From Eubacteriales Family XIII. Incertae Sedis bacterium (lineage in GTDB: Bacteria; Bacillota; Clostridia; Peptostreptococcales; Anaerovoracaceae), in assembly GCA_031281765.1 (NCBI GenBank), contig JAITEX010000013.1, forward strand, positions 1-33,964: a stretch of 33,964 nt of DNA, read 5' to 3'. This document shows positions 23,780 to 32,327 of the stretch, piece after piece (within the stretch, counting starts at the first letter, position 1; every line of letters begins with the position of its first letter). The notes beneath the pieces are model-generated. The model was not told the origin of the DNA and made no database searches. It was given only the letters and a program-made list of their open reading frames with translations. A program made the translations under genes and the position numbers.

Positions 23780-24598
23780 CTATGCTATGGCGATATGTTC
23801 GGTTTCGCTGTTTATGAAACCGAGCAGCAGCGCGACAAACTCGCCGGGCTTCTCGTACATTGAGGCGTGCCCCGCGTTCTCGATCGTCACATGCCCGGCC
23901 TTCGGTATGAGCCGCGCCAGTTCCTCCTGATGAAAGAACGGCGTCACAAAATCGCTGTCCGAGGATATGACCAAAGTAGGGGCCTCAATGCGCGGGAGCT
24001 CTGCGCGCTCGTCGTGGTTCTCCGCGCTGCGGGTAAGCCGCCCGAACGCGTCATACACCTCCGGCGTAAATATCTTTACGAATAAGTCCTCGCGTTTCGC
24101 CAGCCATTCGTAATTCTCCTCATAGTAGCGGGGAGAATAGATGATGGGAATACAGGTTTTGAAGAACATATGCCCGTCGTAGCTTGCAAAGGAGTATTCC
24201 CATGAGCGCCCTATATCCCGCAGCCATGCGGAGGTGTAGGCCGTCGTATTTGCCAGAATCAGTTTTTTTACCCGGTCCGGGTGGTTTATCGCAATCTTCA
24301 TCGCGATTTCCCCGCCGTAACTGATACCCGCGATATTGACCGCCGGCAGGCCGAGTTCGTCAAGCAGGGCCAAAGCGACCTCGACCTGGATGTCCTGGCT
24401 GTATTCATGATTCACCTTATCGCTCTTTCCCTGGTCTATGAAATCAAGCAGCAACAGCCTGTTCGATTTTGTGAATGCCGGGATAAAGGCGGCCCATGAC
24501 GCGCACGACATGAAGATACCGTTGAGTATGAGCAGCGGCTCGCCCTCACCCGTATCTTCGTAGTATATATCGTGTTCTCCGTATTTGAATTTTGGCAT
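23780..24598 (-). CDS. Alpha/beta hydrolase (paralogue of the 32407 gene)
   Basis: A 272 aa alpha/beta-fold hydrolase. The nucleophile elbow is GISYGGE with S93, the acid is D214 or D216 in VISSDSDFV, and the base is H244 in ENAGHASMYEKP. The oxyanion-region HG found in most of the family is NG here (LILNGIFMS), and the second hydrolase at 32407 shares this change. Possible chemistries are ester, lactone, thioester or carbon-carbon bond hydrolysis; the sequence does not choose. AGGAGG lies 6-7 nt before the ATG. It is 10 nt downstream of the CoA-transferase, so the two are co-transcribed. Confidence 0.85.
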   Translation of the reverse strand: MPKFKYGEHDIYYEDTGEGEPLLILNGIFMSCASWAAFIPAFTKSNRLLLLDFIDQGKSDKVNHEYSQDIQVEVALALLDELGLPAVNIAGISYGGEIAMKIAINHPDRVKKLILANTTAYTSAWLRDIGRSWEYSFASYDGHMFFKTCIPIIYSPRYYEENYEWLAKREDLFVKIFTPEVYDAFGRLTRSAENHDERAELPRIEAPTLVISSDSDFVTPFFHQEELARLIPKAGHVTIENAGHASMYEKPGEFVALLLGFINSETEHIAIA

Positions 24599-24608
24599 AC
24601 TGCACCTC

Positions 24609-25922
24609 CTATTTCAGGTATTTGAGGGTTTTTGCTTCCTCAAGCAGCGTTTCGCGGAAGTCCGGATGGGCGATGGAGATGAGCCTTTCGGCCTTCTCGC
24701 GGACAGTGACGCCGCGCAGGTTGACCGCCCCGTATTCCGTTACAACCCAGTCCACATCATTGCGGCTGAGCGACACCGCCGCGCCGGGACGAAGCGTCGG
24801 GACGATTTTTGATACGGTCTTTCGCTCCCCCGTTTCCGCGTCCTTGATTGCGGTCGTGCTGTACAGCGCGATGATGGAGCGTCCGTTTTTTGATATTTGC
24901 GCTCCGATGGCGGTATCCGCCTGCCCCCCGGTACCGGATATTTGCACGGGCCCTATGCTTTCACTGCAGCACTGGCCCGTAAGGTCGATTTCAACGGTCG
25001 TATTGATGCTCACCTGATTGTCATTCCGCGCGATGACGTAGGGATCATTTACGAGAGCGCCGTTCTTTATCAGTATATCGGGGTTGTCGTTCATGAAATC
25101 ATACATTTCCTGATTGCCCAAAGCAAAGGCGCAGACGACTTTTCCCACGTCGACTTGTTTCTTGCTGCCGTCCACGACACCTATACGCATCAGTTCCATG
25201 ATCCCGGTCGTCATCATCTCGGTATGGATGCCGAGGTTGCGTTTCGCTTTCAAAAAATTACACACCGCATTCGGGATGCCGCCTATGCCCACCTGGACGC
25301 AGTCGCCGTCCTGTACGAGGTTTGCGATGAGTTCGCCTATCTTCATGTCCTTCTCGTTGCTTTCGACATCGGGAATCGTACCCAAAGAATAGTCGCATTC
25401 AATCACGTAGTCGATGTCGTCCCATTCGAGGTAATTATCCCCGAATACATGCGGAACATTCGGGCTGATTTCAAGAATAACAATATCGGCCTTTTTCGCG
25501 ATTTCCTCCTCGTAGGTGTTGCTGCATCCAAAGCGTATACGGCCCGACTCTTCGGGCATGGACGCCGCGCATATCATAATATTTGTTTTCTTGTGGAAGT
25601 TGCGCTTGGAAGCGGCCAGATGCAAATGGTTCGGGATGAATGAGACGCGGCCCGTGTCCGCGAGTTTGCGCAAGGTCGGCGTAATGAACCACGAATCTAT
25701 CAGGAACGCTTTATTGATGTATGTTTCCGTCAGATATTCGCCCTTGGCGGTCGGCATACAGTTTGTGATTGTCACGTCGTCTACCCGGTCCGCTATGGTG
25801 TGAAGCTGTCCCAGAAAAGCCTGCGGCTCGTTTCCTCCGAGCCCGACCGTGATGTTGAACCCGCTCTCCACGAGCGCCAACGCTTCCTCAACCGAAATTT
25901 TTTTGGAACTGTAATCAAACAT
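24609..25922 (-). CDS. Acetyl-CoA hydrolase/CoA-transferase family (4-hydroxybutyrate/butyrate CoA-transferase-like)
   Basis: A 437 aa family I CoA-transferase of the Cat/4-hydroxybutyrate CoA-transferase type. It moves CoA from a donor such as acetyl-CoA to a carboxylate through a glutamyl-CoA intermediate. The region QVGIGGIPNAV (210-220) and the expected catalytic E235 in LGIHTEMM are present. After E235 it reads MMTTG instead of the FSDG common in the family, so substrate preference may differ. It starts 1 nt after the KAS III-like gene and leads into an alpha/beta hydrolase. It probably activates or deactivates the carboxylate handled by this locus; the substrate is unknown. Confidence 0.88.
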   Translation of the reverse strand: MFDYSSKKISVEEALALVESGFNITVGLGGNEPQAFLGQLHTIADRVDDVTITNCMPTAKGEYLTETYINKAFLIDSWFITPTLRKLADTGRVSFIPNHLHLAASKRNFHKKTNIMICAASMPEESGRIRFGCSNTYEEEIAKKADIVILEISPNVPHVFGDNYLEWDDIDYVIECDYSLGTIPDVESNEKDMKIGELIANLVQDGDCVQVGIGGIPNAVCNFLKAKRNLGIHTEMMTTGIMELMRIGVVDGSKKQVDVGKVVCAFALGNQEMYDFMNDNPDILIKNGALVNDPYVIARNDNQVSINTTVEIDLTGQCCSESIGPVQISGTGGQADTAIGAQISKNGRSIIALYSTTAIKDAETGERKTVSKIVPTLRPGAAVSLSRNDVDWVVTEYGAVNLRGVTVREKAERLISIAHPDFRETLLEEAKTLKYLK

Positions 25923-25923
25923 C

Positions 25924-26967
25924 TTACTTTACCTTATCTTCCTTTCTCCCCCAACGAATGCACGTTGACGCCCAGACATACCCGATGCCCGCGGCTATCA
26001 TTGTCACAATATCCCCCTCTTTGATTTTCCCCTGTTCAAGCCCGAGGGACAGGGTAAGCACCTGATCCACCTGGCCGATGTGGCCATAGTCCTCCAGATA
26101 AATCGATTGGTCCTCCGAGAGGCCCATCTCCGCTAATATCGCCTTATGTTGGCTTCTCTTGAAATGCAGTATGCCGAGATAGTCAATATCCGCTCTCGTC
26201 AGACCACCGCTCTTTCGGAGGCTTTCGTCTATGCAGCGGTACCAGTTGGGAAGGCTGACCTCGTTCAGCCGGTTCTTCATATTTTCCGCGTCTAAGAGCC
26301 GCAGGGATTTGTAGCCTTCCTCCACCGTGTCGGGAGTGAACGGCCGGTTGATGCCGCCTATCTCGACAGCCGCCGCATAAGCAAGCGAACCGTCGGCTAT
26401 GATGTGCGACCCCAATATCAGATTGCGGTCCATCCCTTTCTTCAGGATCAGCGCACAGCCTCCCGCCGCGAGATTGTACATCATGCTCATATTCTTGTCG
26501 GTGTAATCCACGAAATCCCCGTTGCGATACCCGCCCGCGATAAGAATCGTATCTATCTCATCGTCGGAGATGAGCATGTCCTTCGCGATTTTCAAGGTGC
26601 TGAGCGTGGTACAGCAGCGGTTTGCCAGATCTATGCCCCACGCGTTCACCGCGCCTATCTCATTTTGTATATACAAGGCAGAGGTCGTCAGCCCGTATTC
26701 CTTCCATTCTTCTCCCACGCACAGAATCACGTCTATTTCCGCGGGGTCTATGCCCGTTCGCCGGATGGCGTCGGCGGCCGCGAGCGCACCCATGCGTTGG
26801 GTCCCGTCATGCGCGCCCGGGACAGGCTTGCGTCGGACGCCGAGTTTCTCGATGACAGCTTCCTCACTCCACACGCCTTTTGTAGCGTCGGCTATTTCCT
26901 TCGCTGTCATAAAGGTGTCCGGTATATACAGCCCGTAACCCGCTATTCCTATGTTTTCTTCTTTCAT
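25924..26967 (-). CDS. KAS III / HMG-CoA synthase-like condensing enzyme with altered triad
   Basis: A 347 aa thiolase-fold enzyme. The start is the ATG at 26967, with AAAGGGGG 9 nt upstream; an in-frame ATG 45 nt earlier adds an atypical N-terminus. The nucleophile aligns to C118 in DLANRCCTTL (C119 adjacent), replacing the usual A-C-x-G-F. The His aligns to H268 (ILHFKRS), replacing P-H-Q-A-N. The third residue, normally Asn in a G-N-T-S-A context, is H296 in DYGHIGQ. So it is not an ordinary FabH; a condensing, acyl-transferring or retro-Claisen activity on a CoA ester is possible. It is the first gene of the leftward operon, and both the divergent importer and this operon carry the same operator. 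Confidence 0.8.
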   Translation of the reverse strand: MKEENIGIAGYGLYIPDTFMTAKEIADATKGVWSEEAVIEKLGVRRKPVPGAHDGTQRMGALAAADAIRRTGIDPAEIDVILCVGEEWKEYGLTTSALYIQNEIGAVNAWGIDLANRCCTTLSTLKIAKDMLISDDEIDTILIAGGYRNGDFVDYTDKNMSMMYNLAAGGCALILKKGMDRNLILGSHIIADGSLAYAAAVEIGGINRPFTPDTVEEGYKSLRLLDAENMKNRLNEVSLPNWYRCIDESLRKSGGLTRADIDYLGILHFKRSQHKAILAEMGLSEDQSIYLEDYGHIGQVDQVLTLSLGLEQGKIKEGDIVTMIAAGIGYVWASTCIRWGRKEDKVK

Positions 26968-27029
26968 ATAAGATGGCCCCCTTTCCGCAGAGATGACTTT
27001 TACGCGCCACAATTGAATAATTTACAATA

Positions 27030-27043
27030 TGACAACCTTGTCA
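27030..27043 (-). promoter_or_regulatory. Operator TGACA-N4-TGTCA of the leftward operon
   Basis: Perfect dyad TGACAACCTTGTCA. It begins 11 nt beyond the -10 box of the leftward promoter, so a bound protein would block transcription start. Read on the minus strand it is preceded by GTAAATG and followed by TATTG, resembling the flanks of the second site at 27241-27254. Confidence 0.75.
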
Positions 27044-27054
27044 CATTTACCATC

Positions 27055-27083
27055 AGTATAGCACGCTGAAATTATTAATACAA
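27055..27083 (-). promoter_or_regulatory. Promoter of the KAS III-like operon (TTGTAT-17-TATACT)
   Basis: On the minus strand -35 TTGTAT (27078-27083) and -10 TATACT (27055-27060) are spaced by 17 bp. The 14 bp perfect palindrome AAAATACGTATTTT (27087-27100) abuts the -35 on its upstream side and could be a further protein-binding site or UP-like element. Confidence 0.65.
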
Positions 27084-27086
27084 TAC

Positions 27087-27100
27087 AAAATACGTATTTT
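27087..27100. promoter_or_regulatory. Palindrome AAAATACGTATTTT between the divergent promoters
   Basis: A perfect 14 bp dyad just upstream of the leftward -35. It may be an activator site. The rest of the 27101-27200 stretch is AT-rich, with two TATAAT-like words (27143, 27151) lacking good -35 partners. Confidence 0.4.
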
Positions 27101-27200
27101 TTATTTGAGCGCCGCCGTTGGGTTTATCGTGAAATTCTCTTGTATAATAATATAATAAAGGTACTCAAAAATAAATTATAAAAAATAAGTAAAATTTATA

Positions 27201-27229
27201 TTGAATTATAGGAACCGACCTGTTATACT
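27201..27229 (+). promoter_or_regulatory. Promoter of the liv operon (TTGAAT-17-TATACT)
   Basis: TTGAAT (27201-27206) and TATACT (27224-27229) with a 17 bp spacer. Predicted start near 27236 and a leader of about 110 nt to livH. It has the same -10 word and same spacing to the operator as the divergent promoter. Confidence 0.75.
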
Positions 27230-27237
27230 AAACACGT

Positions 27238-27257
27238 AAATGACACATATGTCATTT
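27238..27257 (+). promoter_or_regulatory. Operator of the liv operon (AAATGACA-CATA-TGTCATTT)
   Basis: A 20 bp inverted repeat with 8 bp perfect arms and a 4 bp centre. Its TGACA begins 11 nt after the -10, exactly as for the leftward operator. Both end in TGTCATWTTG when read in the direction of transcription. This suggests one dimeric repressor, TetR-type or similar. Confidence 0.78.
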
Positions 27258-27347
27258 TGCTCACGAACATGTATCGCAAATGAGTAGCTGGGGTTGGCAA
27301 TAAAATATAGCATGCGGTGACGCGCAACTAAAGAAAGGGAAAGCACC

Positions 27348-28223
27348 GTGGATATGATTATTCAACCGTTTATTCGGAGTCTTGAGACAGGCAGCGTGTA
27401 CGCGCTTGCCGCGTTGGGTATCATCATAGTGTGGCGAACAAATCTTGTGATGCACTTTGCGCAGGGTTCCATGGGAATGTTCAGCGCCACGGCCGTAGCC
27501 TTCGTGCTCAACAGGGCGGGCTTGCCGCTGTGGCTCAGTGTGCTTGCCGGCGTCGGCGTTGCCGTCCTGCTCGGTTTTGCCGTGGACTTCTCTATTATTC
27601 GCAGGCTGAAAAAGGCGACCGCCGTGGGCAAGGAGATTATTACGCTTGGCCTGATAATGGTGTTTCTCGGCCTGGCGCCCATTATATTCGGAACGGACCC
27701 GATGCAATTACCGAAGTTCATCACGAGCGGCGATGTGCAGCTTGGCGGCGCGTCGATTTCCTACAACGCGCTGCTGAATATAATCATAGGCATCGTCATA
27801 ACCTTGGTCCTTTTCTACATTTTGCAAAACACGAAGATAGGCCTTGCCGTCCGGGCGACGGCTTCCAGTGAAATTACGGCCCGCCTCATGGGCATTCCCA
27901 CCCGCACGGTGACCCTCTTTTCGTGGGCGACCGCGGGCGTGCTCGGCATGCTGGCCGGGGTGATGATTGCGCCGACGGTCATGGTCACGCCCTCCTTTAT
28001 GAACGCAGTACAGGTCAACGCGCTCTTTGCCTGCGTGCTCGGCGGGTTCCAAACCTTTTACGGCCCCGTGATAGGCGCCTACCTCATCGCCATTTGCAGC
28101 AATTTTCTCAAACTCTACGTCAGCTCGGTGTGGGGAGAACAGCTGATGTACCTCATCATATTGGCGTTCCTGCTGTTCCGTCCGAACGGGCTGGTTGGCA
28201 AGACGTATATCAAGAAGGTTTGA
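27348..28223 (+). CDS. livH: Branched-chain amino acid-type ABC transporter permease LivH
   Basis: A 291 aa inner-membrane permease with about eight hydrophobic segments. It has the family features: N-terminal LETGSVYALAALGIIIVW, the NLVMHFAQGSMGM segment, and the EAA-type cytoplasmic loop around TKIGLAVRATASSEITARLMGI. The start is GTG after AAAGGGAAAGCACC; an ATG two codons later is possible. It is the first gene of livHMGFK. Liv importers carry branched-chain amino acids but also other carboxylates, amides and aromatic acids, and the flanking CoA enzymes suggest a non-canonical substrate (inference). Confidence 0.92.
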   Translation: MDMIIQPFIRSLETGSVYALAALGIIIVWRTNLVMHFAQGSMGMFSATAVAFVLNRAGLPLWLSVLAGVGVAVLLGFAVDFSIIRRLKKATAVGKEIITLGLIMVFLGLAPIIFGTDPMQLPKFITSGDVQLGGASISYNALLNIIIGIVITLVLFYILQNTKIGLAVRATASSEITARLMGIPTRTVTLFSWATAGVLGMLAGVMIAPTVMVTPSFMNAVQVNALFACVLGGFQTFYGPVIGAYLIAICSNFLKLYVSSVWGEQLMYLIILAFLLFRPNGLVGKTYIKKV

Positions 28224-28243
28224 CAAGGGGAGAAGGTGACGAT

Positions 28244-29326
28244 ATGACCGCTACGATCAAGCCGCAAAAGGCAATACAGGCAGTTTTGAAGAATGCGCAC
28301 GTGCAGTTTCTCGTCTTTGGCGGGCTGCTCCTGCTGCTGCCCGTCATCGCGGAATCCGGCATAATGAAAATGAGTACGCTTGAAACCCTCGGGTTTGTAT
28401 TGATATATTCCATCGTCTCTATCGGGATGAATCTTCTGCTCGGATATTCCGGGCTCGTATCGCTTGGTACGGCGGGCTTTATGGGGCTCGGGGCCTACCT
28501 CGCGGCATATACCGTTGAAAACCTCTCACTCTCCTTTTGGGTTGCCGTATTTGCGGCTATGGTTATTCCGACGGCCATAGGTCTGGCCGTCGGAGCCATT
28601 TCACTTCGTCTCCGCAATATCTATCTTGCGATAGCGACGCTGTGCATCTCGGAGATACTGATGAAGACCTTTGAACAGCTTGACTGGTTTACGGGGGGCA
28701 CCGCGGGAAAACAGTCGCAGTACCCCACTATCTTTGGCGACAAGTTGGATAGGGGCGGCGTCTTCGTCGTTATCGTCGTCGTCCTCGTGCTTATCATGAT
28801 GCTGACGCACAATATCGTGAACGGACAGATGGGAAGGGCCTTGCACGCCATGCGCTCCAGCGAAGTCGCCGCGCAGGCGATGGGCGTCAATCTCGTAAAA
28901 TACAAGCTCGTCGCGTTTGCCTTAGCCACAGCCTACGCCGGACTTGGCGGCGGCCTGTACCTGTTCTTCCTCAAGAGTTCCTATCCGAGTACGTGGAGTC
29001 TCATGCTTTCCCTGAACGTGATTGCCATGGTGGTCGTCGGCGGGCTGCGGTCCATATTCGGCACCGTGGCAGGCGCCGTTATTATCTGGGGAGTTCCGGA
29101 GCTTGTGTTAAAGAAGCTGCCCGTTATCGGGAGCATCAGCGGGTTGCCGTATATATTCAGCGGCATACTGATTATCGTCGTCATCATGTTTTTCCCGAGA
29201 GGGTTAAAAGGGCTGTTTGATATTATAGTCGACCGTATTCGCCGCCTGAGTAAAAAGAAGGTTTCCGCCGTACCCGGGAAATCCGCGGATACTACGGAGC
29301 CGACAGAACCGGAGGTGCAGCCATAA
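28244..29326 (+). CDS. livM: Branched-chain amino acid-type ABC transporter permease LivM
   Basis: A 360 aa permease. I start at the ATG at 28244, 20 nt after livH and behind AAGGGGAGAAGG; the upstream-extended frame lies inside livH. Family segments include LLLGYSGLVSLGTAGFMGLGAY, LRLRNIYLAIATLCISEI and the cytoplasmic loop GRALHAMRSSEVAAQAMGVNL. About ten hydrophobic stretches are present, ending in a basic and acidic tail of some 35 residues. The TAA overlaps the livG ATG by one base. It forms the membrane channel with LivH. Confidence 0.92.
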   Translation: MTATIKPQKAIQAVLKNAHVQFLVFGGLLLLLPVIAESGIMKMSTLETLGFVLIYSIVSIGMNLLLGYSGLVSLGTAGFMGLGAYLAAYTVENLSLSFWVAVFAAMVIPTAIGLAVGAISLRLRNIYLAIATLCISEILMKTFEQLDWFTGGTAGKQSQYPTIFGDKLDRGGVFVVIVVVLVLIMMLTHNIVNGQMGRALHAMRSSEVAAQAMGVNLVKYKLVAFALATAYAGLGGGLYLFFLKSSYPSTWSLMLSLNVIAMVVVGGLRSIFGTVAGAVIIWGVPELVLKKLPVIGSISGLPYIFSGILIIVVIMFFPRGLKGLFDIIVDRIRRLSKKKVSAVPGKSADTTEPTEPEVQP

Positions 29327-30171
29327 TGGAAAACACGAGAAAAGAAGCGTTGCGTATCGAGAAGCTGTCCATTCAATTCGGTGGGCTTAAGGCGCTCGAC
29401 GACCTCTCGTTCACTGTGTACGAGAATGAGATATTCGGGCTGATAGGACCCAACGGTGCGGGAAAGACCACGGTATTCAACTGTATTACGCAGTTTTACA
29501 AACCGGATGCGGGCCATGTTTTTTTCAACGCCTCTGACGCGCGGCAGCGCGGACATCTGAAGCGTCGTGATTTGCCCGCGGACGGAGAAATGGTCGACCT
29601 CGTCGGCAAACCCGTCCACCGGATCATCCGGTACGGCTTGGTTCGTACGTTCCAGAACGTAGAAGTGATTCCCGAACTCAGCCTGATAGACAATGTTCTG
29701 ATCGGAGCGCATGTGGACTTCAACTCCACGATGTTTGAGCAGGCGCTGCGGTTACCGAGGGCGCGGCGCGAGGAGAAAAAGCATCGCGCACAAGCGGTCA
29801 AAGCTATGGAGTTTCTCGGAATCGCGGATATAAAAGACCAGCTCGCGGGAGGCCAGCCGTACGGTATCTTGAAGAAGATAGAGATGACGCGTACCCTGAT
29901 GTGCGAGCCGCGCTTGATCATCCTTGACGAACCCGCCGCAGGACTCAATAACACGGAGACGGAAGAACTCGCGAAAATCATACACATGATACGCGAAAAC
30001 TACCATTGTACGATACTTTTGGTCGAACACGACATGAGATTGGTCATGGAGGTCTGTGACAGGATCTGCGCGATTTCCTTCGGCAAATTCCTTGCTACCG
30101 GGACGCCCGCGGAGATCCAGAAAGACAAATCGGTTCAGGAAGCATACTTGGGAGAACAGGAAGATGAGTGA
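29326..30171 (+). CDS. livG: ABC transporter ATP-binding protein LivG
   Basis: A 281 aa ATPase. Walker A is GPNGAGKTT (about 43-51) and Walker B LIILDEPAAGLN. The switch His is in LLVEHDMRLVMEVCD, the family form. The signature region reads GQPYGILKKIEMTRTL, diverged from LSGGQ as is usual for LivG. There is an extra segment of about 15 residues after the first beta-lobe (ASDARQRGHLKRRDLPADGE) that I do not expect in typical LivG. GGAGG lies before the ATG. It pairs with LivF. Confidence 0.92.
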   Translation: MENTRKEALRIEKLSIQFGGLKALDDLSFTVYENEIFGLIGPNGAGKTTVFNCITQFYKPDAGHVFFNASDARQRGHLKRRDLPADGEMVDLVGKPVHRIIRYGLVRTFQNVEVIPELSLIDNVLIGAHVDFNSTMFEQALRLPRARREEKKHRAQAVKAMEFLGIADIKDQLAGGQPYGILKKIEMTRTLMCEPRLIILDEPAAGLNNTETEELAKIIHMIRENYHCTILLVEHDMRLVMEVCDRICAISFGKFLATGTPAEIQKDKSVQEAYLGEQEDE

Positions 30172-30883
30172 TTTGGCACTGAGCATTCGCGGATTGCGCA
30201 TCCGTTACGGGGCTGTCGAAGCTGTCAAGGGCATAGACATAGACGTCTATGAAGGCCAGGTCGTCGCCCTGCTCGGCGCGAACGGCGCGGGCAAGACGTC
30301 CACGCTGCGCAGCATATCCGGGCTTACTCCGGCGGATTCGGGGACGATTTCCTTTTTCGGCGTCGATATTACGCATACCGATGTTGAGAAAATCACCGCA
30401 ATGGGTGTCGTACAATCCCCCGAAGGCCGCCAGATATTCCGCGATTTGACGGTGGAGGAAAACCTCCGCACCGGCGCGTTCCCGCTCAAGAACAAGCGGC
30501 AGGTAGCGGAAAACTTCAAACGTTGCTACCGGTATTTTCCGCGCCTTGAGGAACGCAAATCACAGATGGGCTATACCTTGTCCGGCGGCGAACTCCAGAT
30601 GCTCGCGATTGCGCGCGCGCTGATGAGCAGCCCGCGGCTGCTCCTGCTCGACGAGCCGTCCCTTGGCCTCGCGCCCCTGCTCGTCCGCGATATTTTCAAG
30701 ATCATCGGGGAAATACGCAACGAAGGCGTCACCGTGCTGATTGTCGAGCAGAACGCGCTACAGACCCTGAAAATCGCCGATTACGGCTATGTGCTCGAAA
30801 CGGGCAAGAATAATATTCACGGCCCCGCGAATGAATTGATAAAGGATAAGCGCCTTGTGGAAGCCTACCTCGGCGCCATTTGA
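30164..30883 (+). CDS. livF: ABC transporter ATP-binding protein LivF
   Basis: A 239 aa ATPase. Walker A is GANGAGKTS, the Q-loop region VVQSPEGRQIFRDLTVEENL, signature LSGGELQMLAIARAL and Walker B LLLLDEPSLGLAP, with the IVEQNA switch region. It starts inside the livG 3' end (8 nt overlap), so the two ATPases are coupled. An upstream extension of the frame lies within livG and is not used. ATP hydrolysis here powers import through LivHM. Confidence 0.93.
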   Translation: MSDLALSIRGLRIRYGAVEAVKGIDIDVYEGQVVALLGANGAGKTSTLRSISGLTPADSGTISFFGVDITHTDVEKITAMGVVQSPEGRQIFRDLTVEENLRTGAFPLKNKRQVAENFKRCYRYFPRLEERKSQMGYTLSGGELQMLAIARALMSSPRLLLLDEPSLGLAPLLVRDIFKIIGEIRNEGVTVLIVEQNALQTLKIADYGYVLETGKNNIHGPANELIKDKRLVEAYLGAI

Positions 30884-30892
30884 GGCTCGCGT

Positions 30893-30930
30893 GTAGTGAC
30901 AAAAGCCCGATAATAAGATTGGGTTTATGT
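30893..30930 (+). promoter_or_regulatory. Weak stem-loop between livF and livK
   Basis: AAGCCCGAT and ATTGGGTTT pair (with two G-T wobbles) around the loop AATAAG near 30904-30927. It could be an mRNA processing or partial termination point that sets the high binding-protein to permease ratio usual in such operons. There is no strong T tract. Confidence 0.35.
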
Positions 30931-30984
30931 ATAGAGTAAAACGGTTACAGTGAGAATTAAGTAAGAAGTTTGAGGAGGATTGAA

Positions 30985-32256
30985 ATGAAAAAGAAATTGT
31001 TAGTGCTCAGCTTGATTGTGGCGCTCGTAGGAACGTCGCTTCTTAGCGCGTGCGGCGGCGACAAATCGTCTGATAGCGACACCCCCGCGGATGGCGGCGA
31101 AACAGCCTATGTGCAGGGAATCACAGACGATGAAGTCATTATTGCCAACAGCGCCGCGACGTCCGGGGCCTATGCGCCGGTAGGCGTCCCCTTTGTTGCG
31201 GGCATAAATGCCTATATCGACATGGTCAATGAAAACGGCGGCATAGACGGACGGAAAATCACGTTCAAACATACCGACGATGAATTTGACCCCGCCAAGG
31301 GCGCGGCCGCATTGACGGAATACGTGGAAGATGAGAAGGTGTTTGCCATCGTCGGACACTTCGGCACGCCGGTCGTTGCGGCGACCATCAACGCGCTGAA
31401 GGACTACGGCATCCCTTCGGTGTATTTCGCGACCGGTATCGGCCAGCTGTACGCTACGGATGCCAAGACCAACGCTGATGGCTACAATATTTTCCCGGTC
31501 CAGCCGATTTATAATACGGAAGGCAAGATCATGGTCGCCTATGCGACGGGTAAGTTCGCGGCCAAGAAAATCGGCATCATCTACACGAACGATGACGCGG
31601 GCATGGATCTCGAAAAAGGGGCAAAGGAACAGATTGAATCGATGACCGGCATCGAACTCGTTGAGGAACAGGTAGCTGCGGGCGCCGCGGACGTTTCTGC
31701 GGCGGTCACCTCCATCAAAAACGCGAACGTTGACTACATCATCGTCGCTTCCATACAGGCCACCATGCCGACCATCGTCAAGGAGCTTGCCGCGCAGAGC
31801 GTCAACAAGGACTGCATCACCACCTATGTCAACGTATCGGACGCGATGAGCAGCGCGGTGCGCGACGACATCAAAGGCAAGTTTGACCTCTACGGCTTAG
31901 GCTGGGTTGCCTACGATACCCCGGAAGCTCAGGAAGCATTGGCCACATACCAATCACGGATCGACAAAGAATACGCGAGCAATCCCTACGCGCAGACCGG
32001 TTGGATAGCGGGGCATTTCTTCGCGGAAGGCCTCCGCAGGCTTGAGGGCAAAGAAGTTACCTGGGAGAGCTACATGAAAGCGCTTGAAGATGGAACTATT
32101 CAGAACCCGTTCGGAGGACAGATCGACTTTTCGAACGGCCAGCGTATCGGTACGCAGGAGATGAACCTGTCCAAAGTGACGGACGTTTCCGATGCCGCGC
32201 CGTTTGGCTGGGAAGCCGTAATACCGTTGACTTCAATGAACGACCTGTTGAAGTAA
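30985..32256 (+). CDS. livK: Liv-type ABC transporter substrate-binding lipoprotein
   Basis: A 423 aa periplasmic-binding-protein-like lipoprotein. The signal peptide ends at the lipobox LLSAC with lipid-anchored C23, followed by a Ser/Asp/Gly-rich tether. The mature part is a type I two-lobe fold: VQGITDDEVIIANSAATSGAYAPVG, INAYIDMVNENGGIDGRKI, GHFGTPVVAATINALKDYGIP and GWIAGHFFAEGLRRL. ATG 30985 follows GAGGAGGA; the TTG upstream is within the ribosome site. It is the only binding protein here and so defines specificity, but the ligand cannot be read from sequence. Confidence 0.92.
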   Translation: MKKKLLVLSLIVALVGTSLLSACGGDKSSDSDTPADGGETAYVQGITDDEVIIANSAATSGAYAPVGVPFVAGINAYIDMVNENGGIDGRKITFKHTDDEFDPAKGAAALTEYVEDEKVFAIVGHFGTPVVAATINALKDYGIPSVYFATGIGQLYATDAKTNADGYNIFPVQPIYNTEGKIMVAYATGKFAAKKIGIIYTNDDAGMDLEKGAKEQIESMTGIELVEEQVAAGAADVSAAVTSIKNANVDYIIVASIQATMPTIVKELAAQSVNKDCITTYVNVSDAMSSAVRDDIKGKFDLYGLGWVAYDTPEAQEALATYQSRIDKEYASNPYAQTGWIAGHFFAEGLRRLEGKEVTWESYMKALEDGTIQNPFGGQIDFSNGQRIGTQEMNLSKVTDVSDAAPFGWEAVIPLTSMNDLLK

Positions 32257-32268
32257 TTACCTTTCCAT

Positions 32269-32307
32269 GTCAAGGGGGACGCGTCCAAAAGACGCGTCCC
32301 TTTTGAC
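32269..32307 (+). terminator. Large hairpin after livK
   Basis: Two 17 nt arms, GTCAAGGGGGACGCGTC and GACGCGTCCCTTTTGAC, around the loop CAAAA. All positions pair, two as G-U in RNA. The T-run after it is poor (a CTTTTT only about 11 nt later), so it may be a terminator, a 3' stabiliser or a repeat element. It shares GACGCGTCCA with the sequence following repeat copy C in scfB. Confidence 0.6.
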
Positions 32308-32327
32308 GTTCGTCACACTTTTTATGG

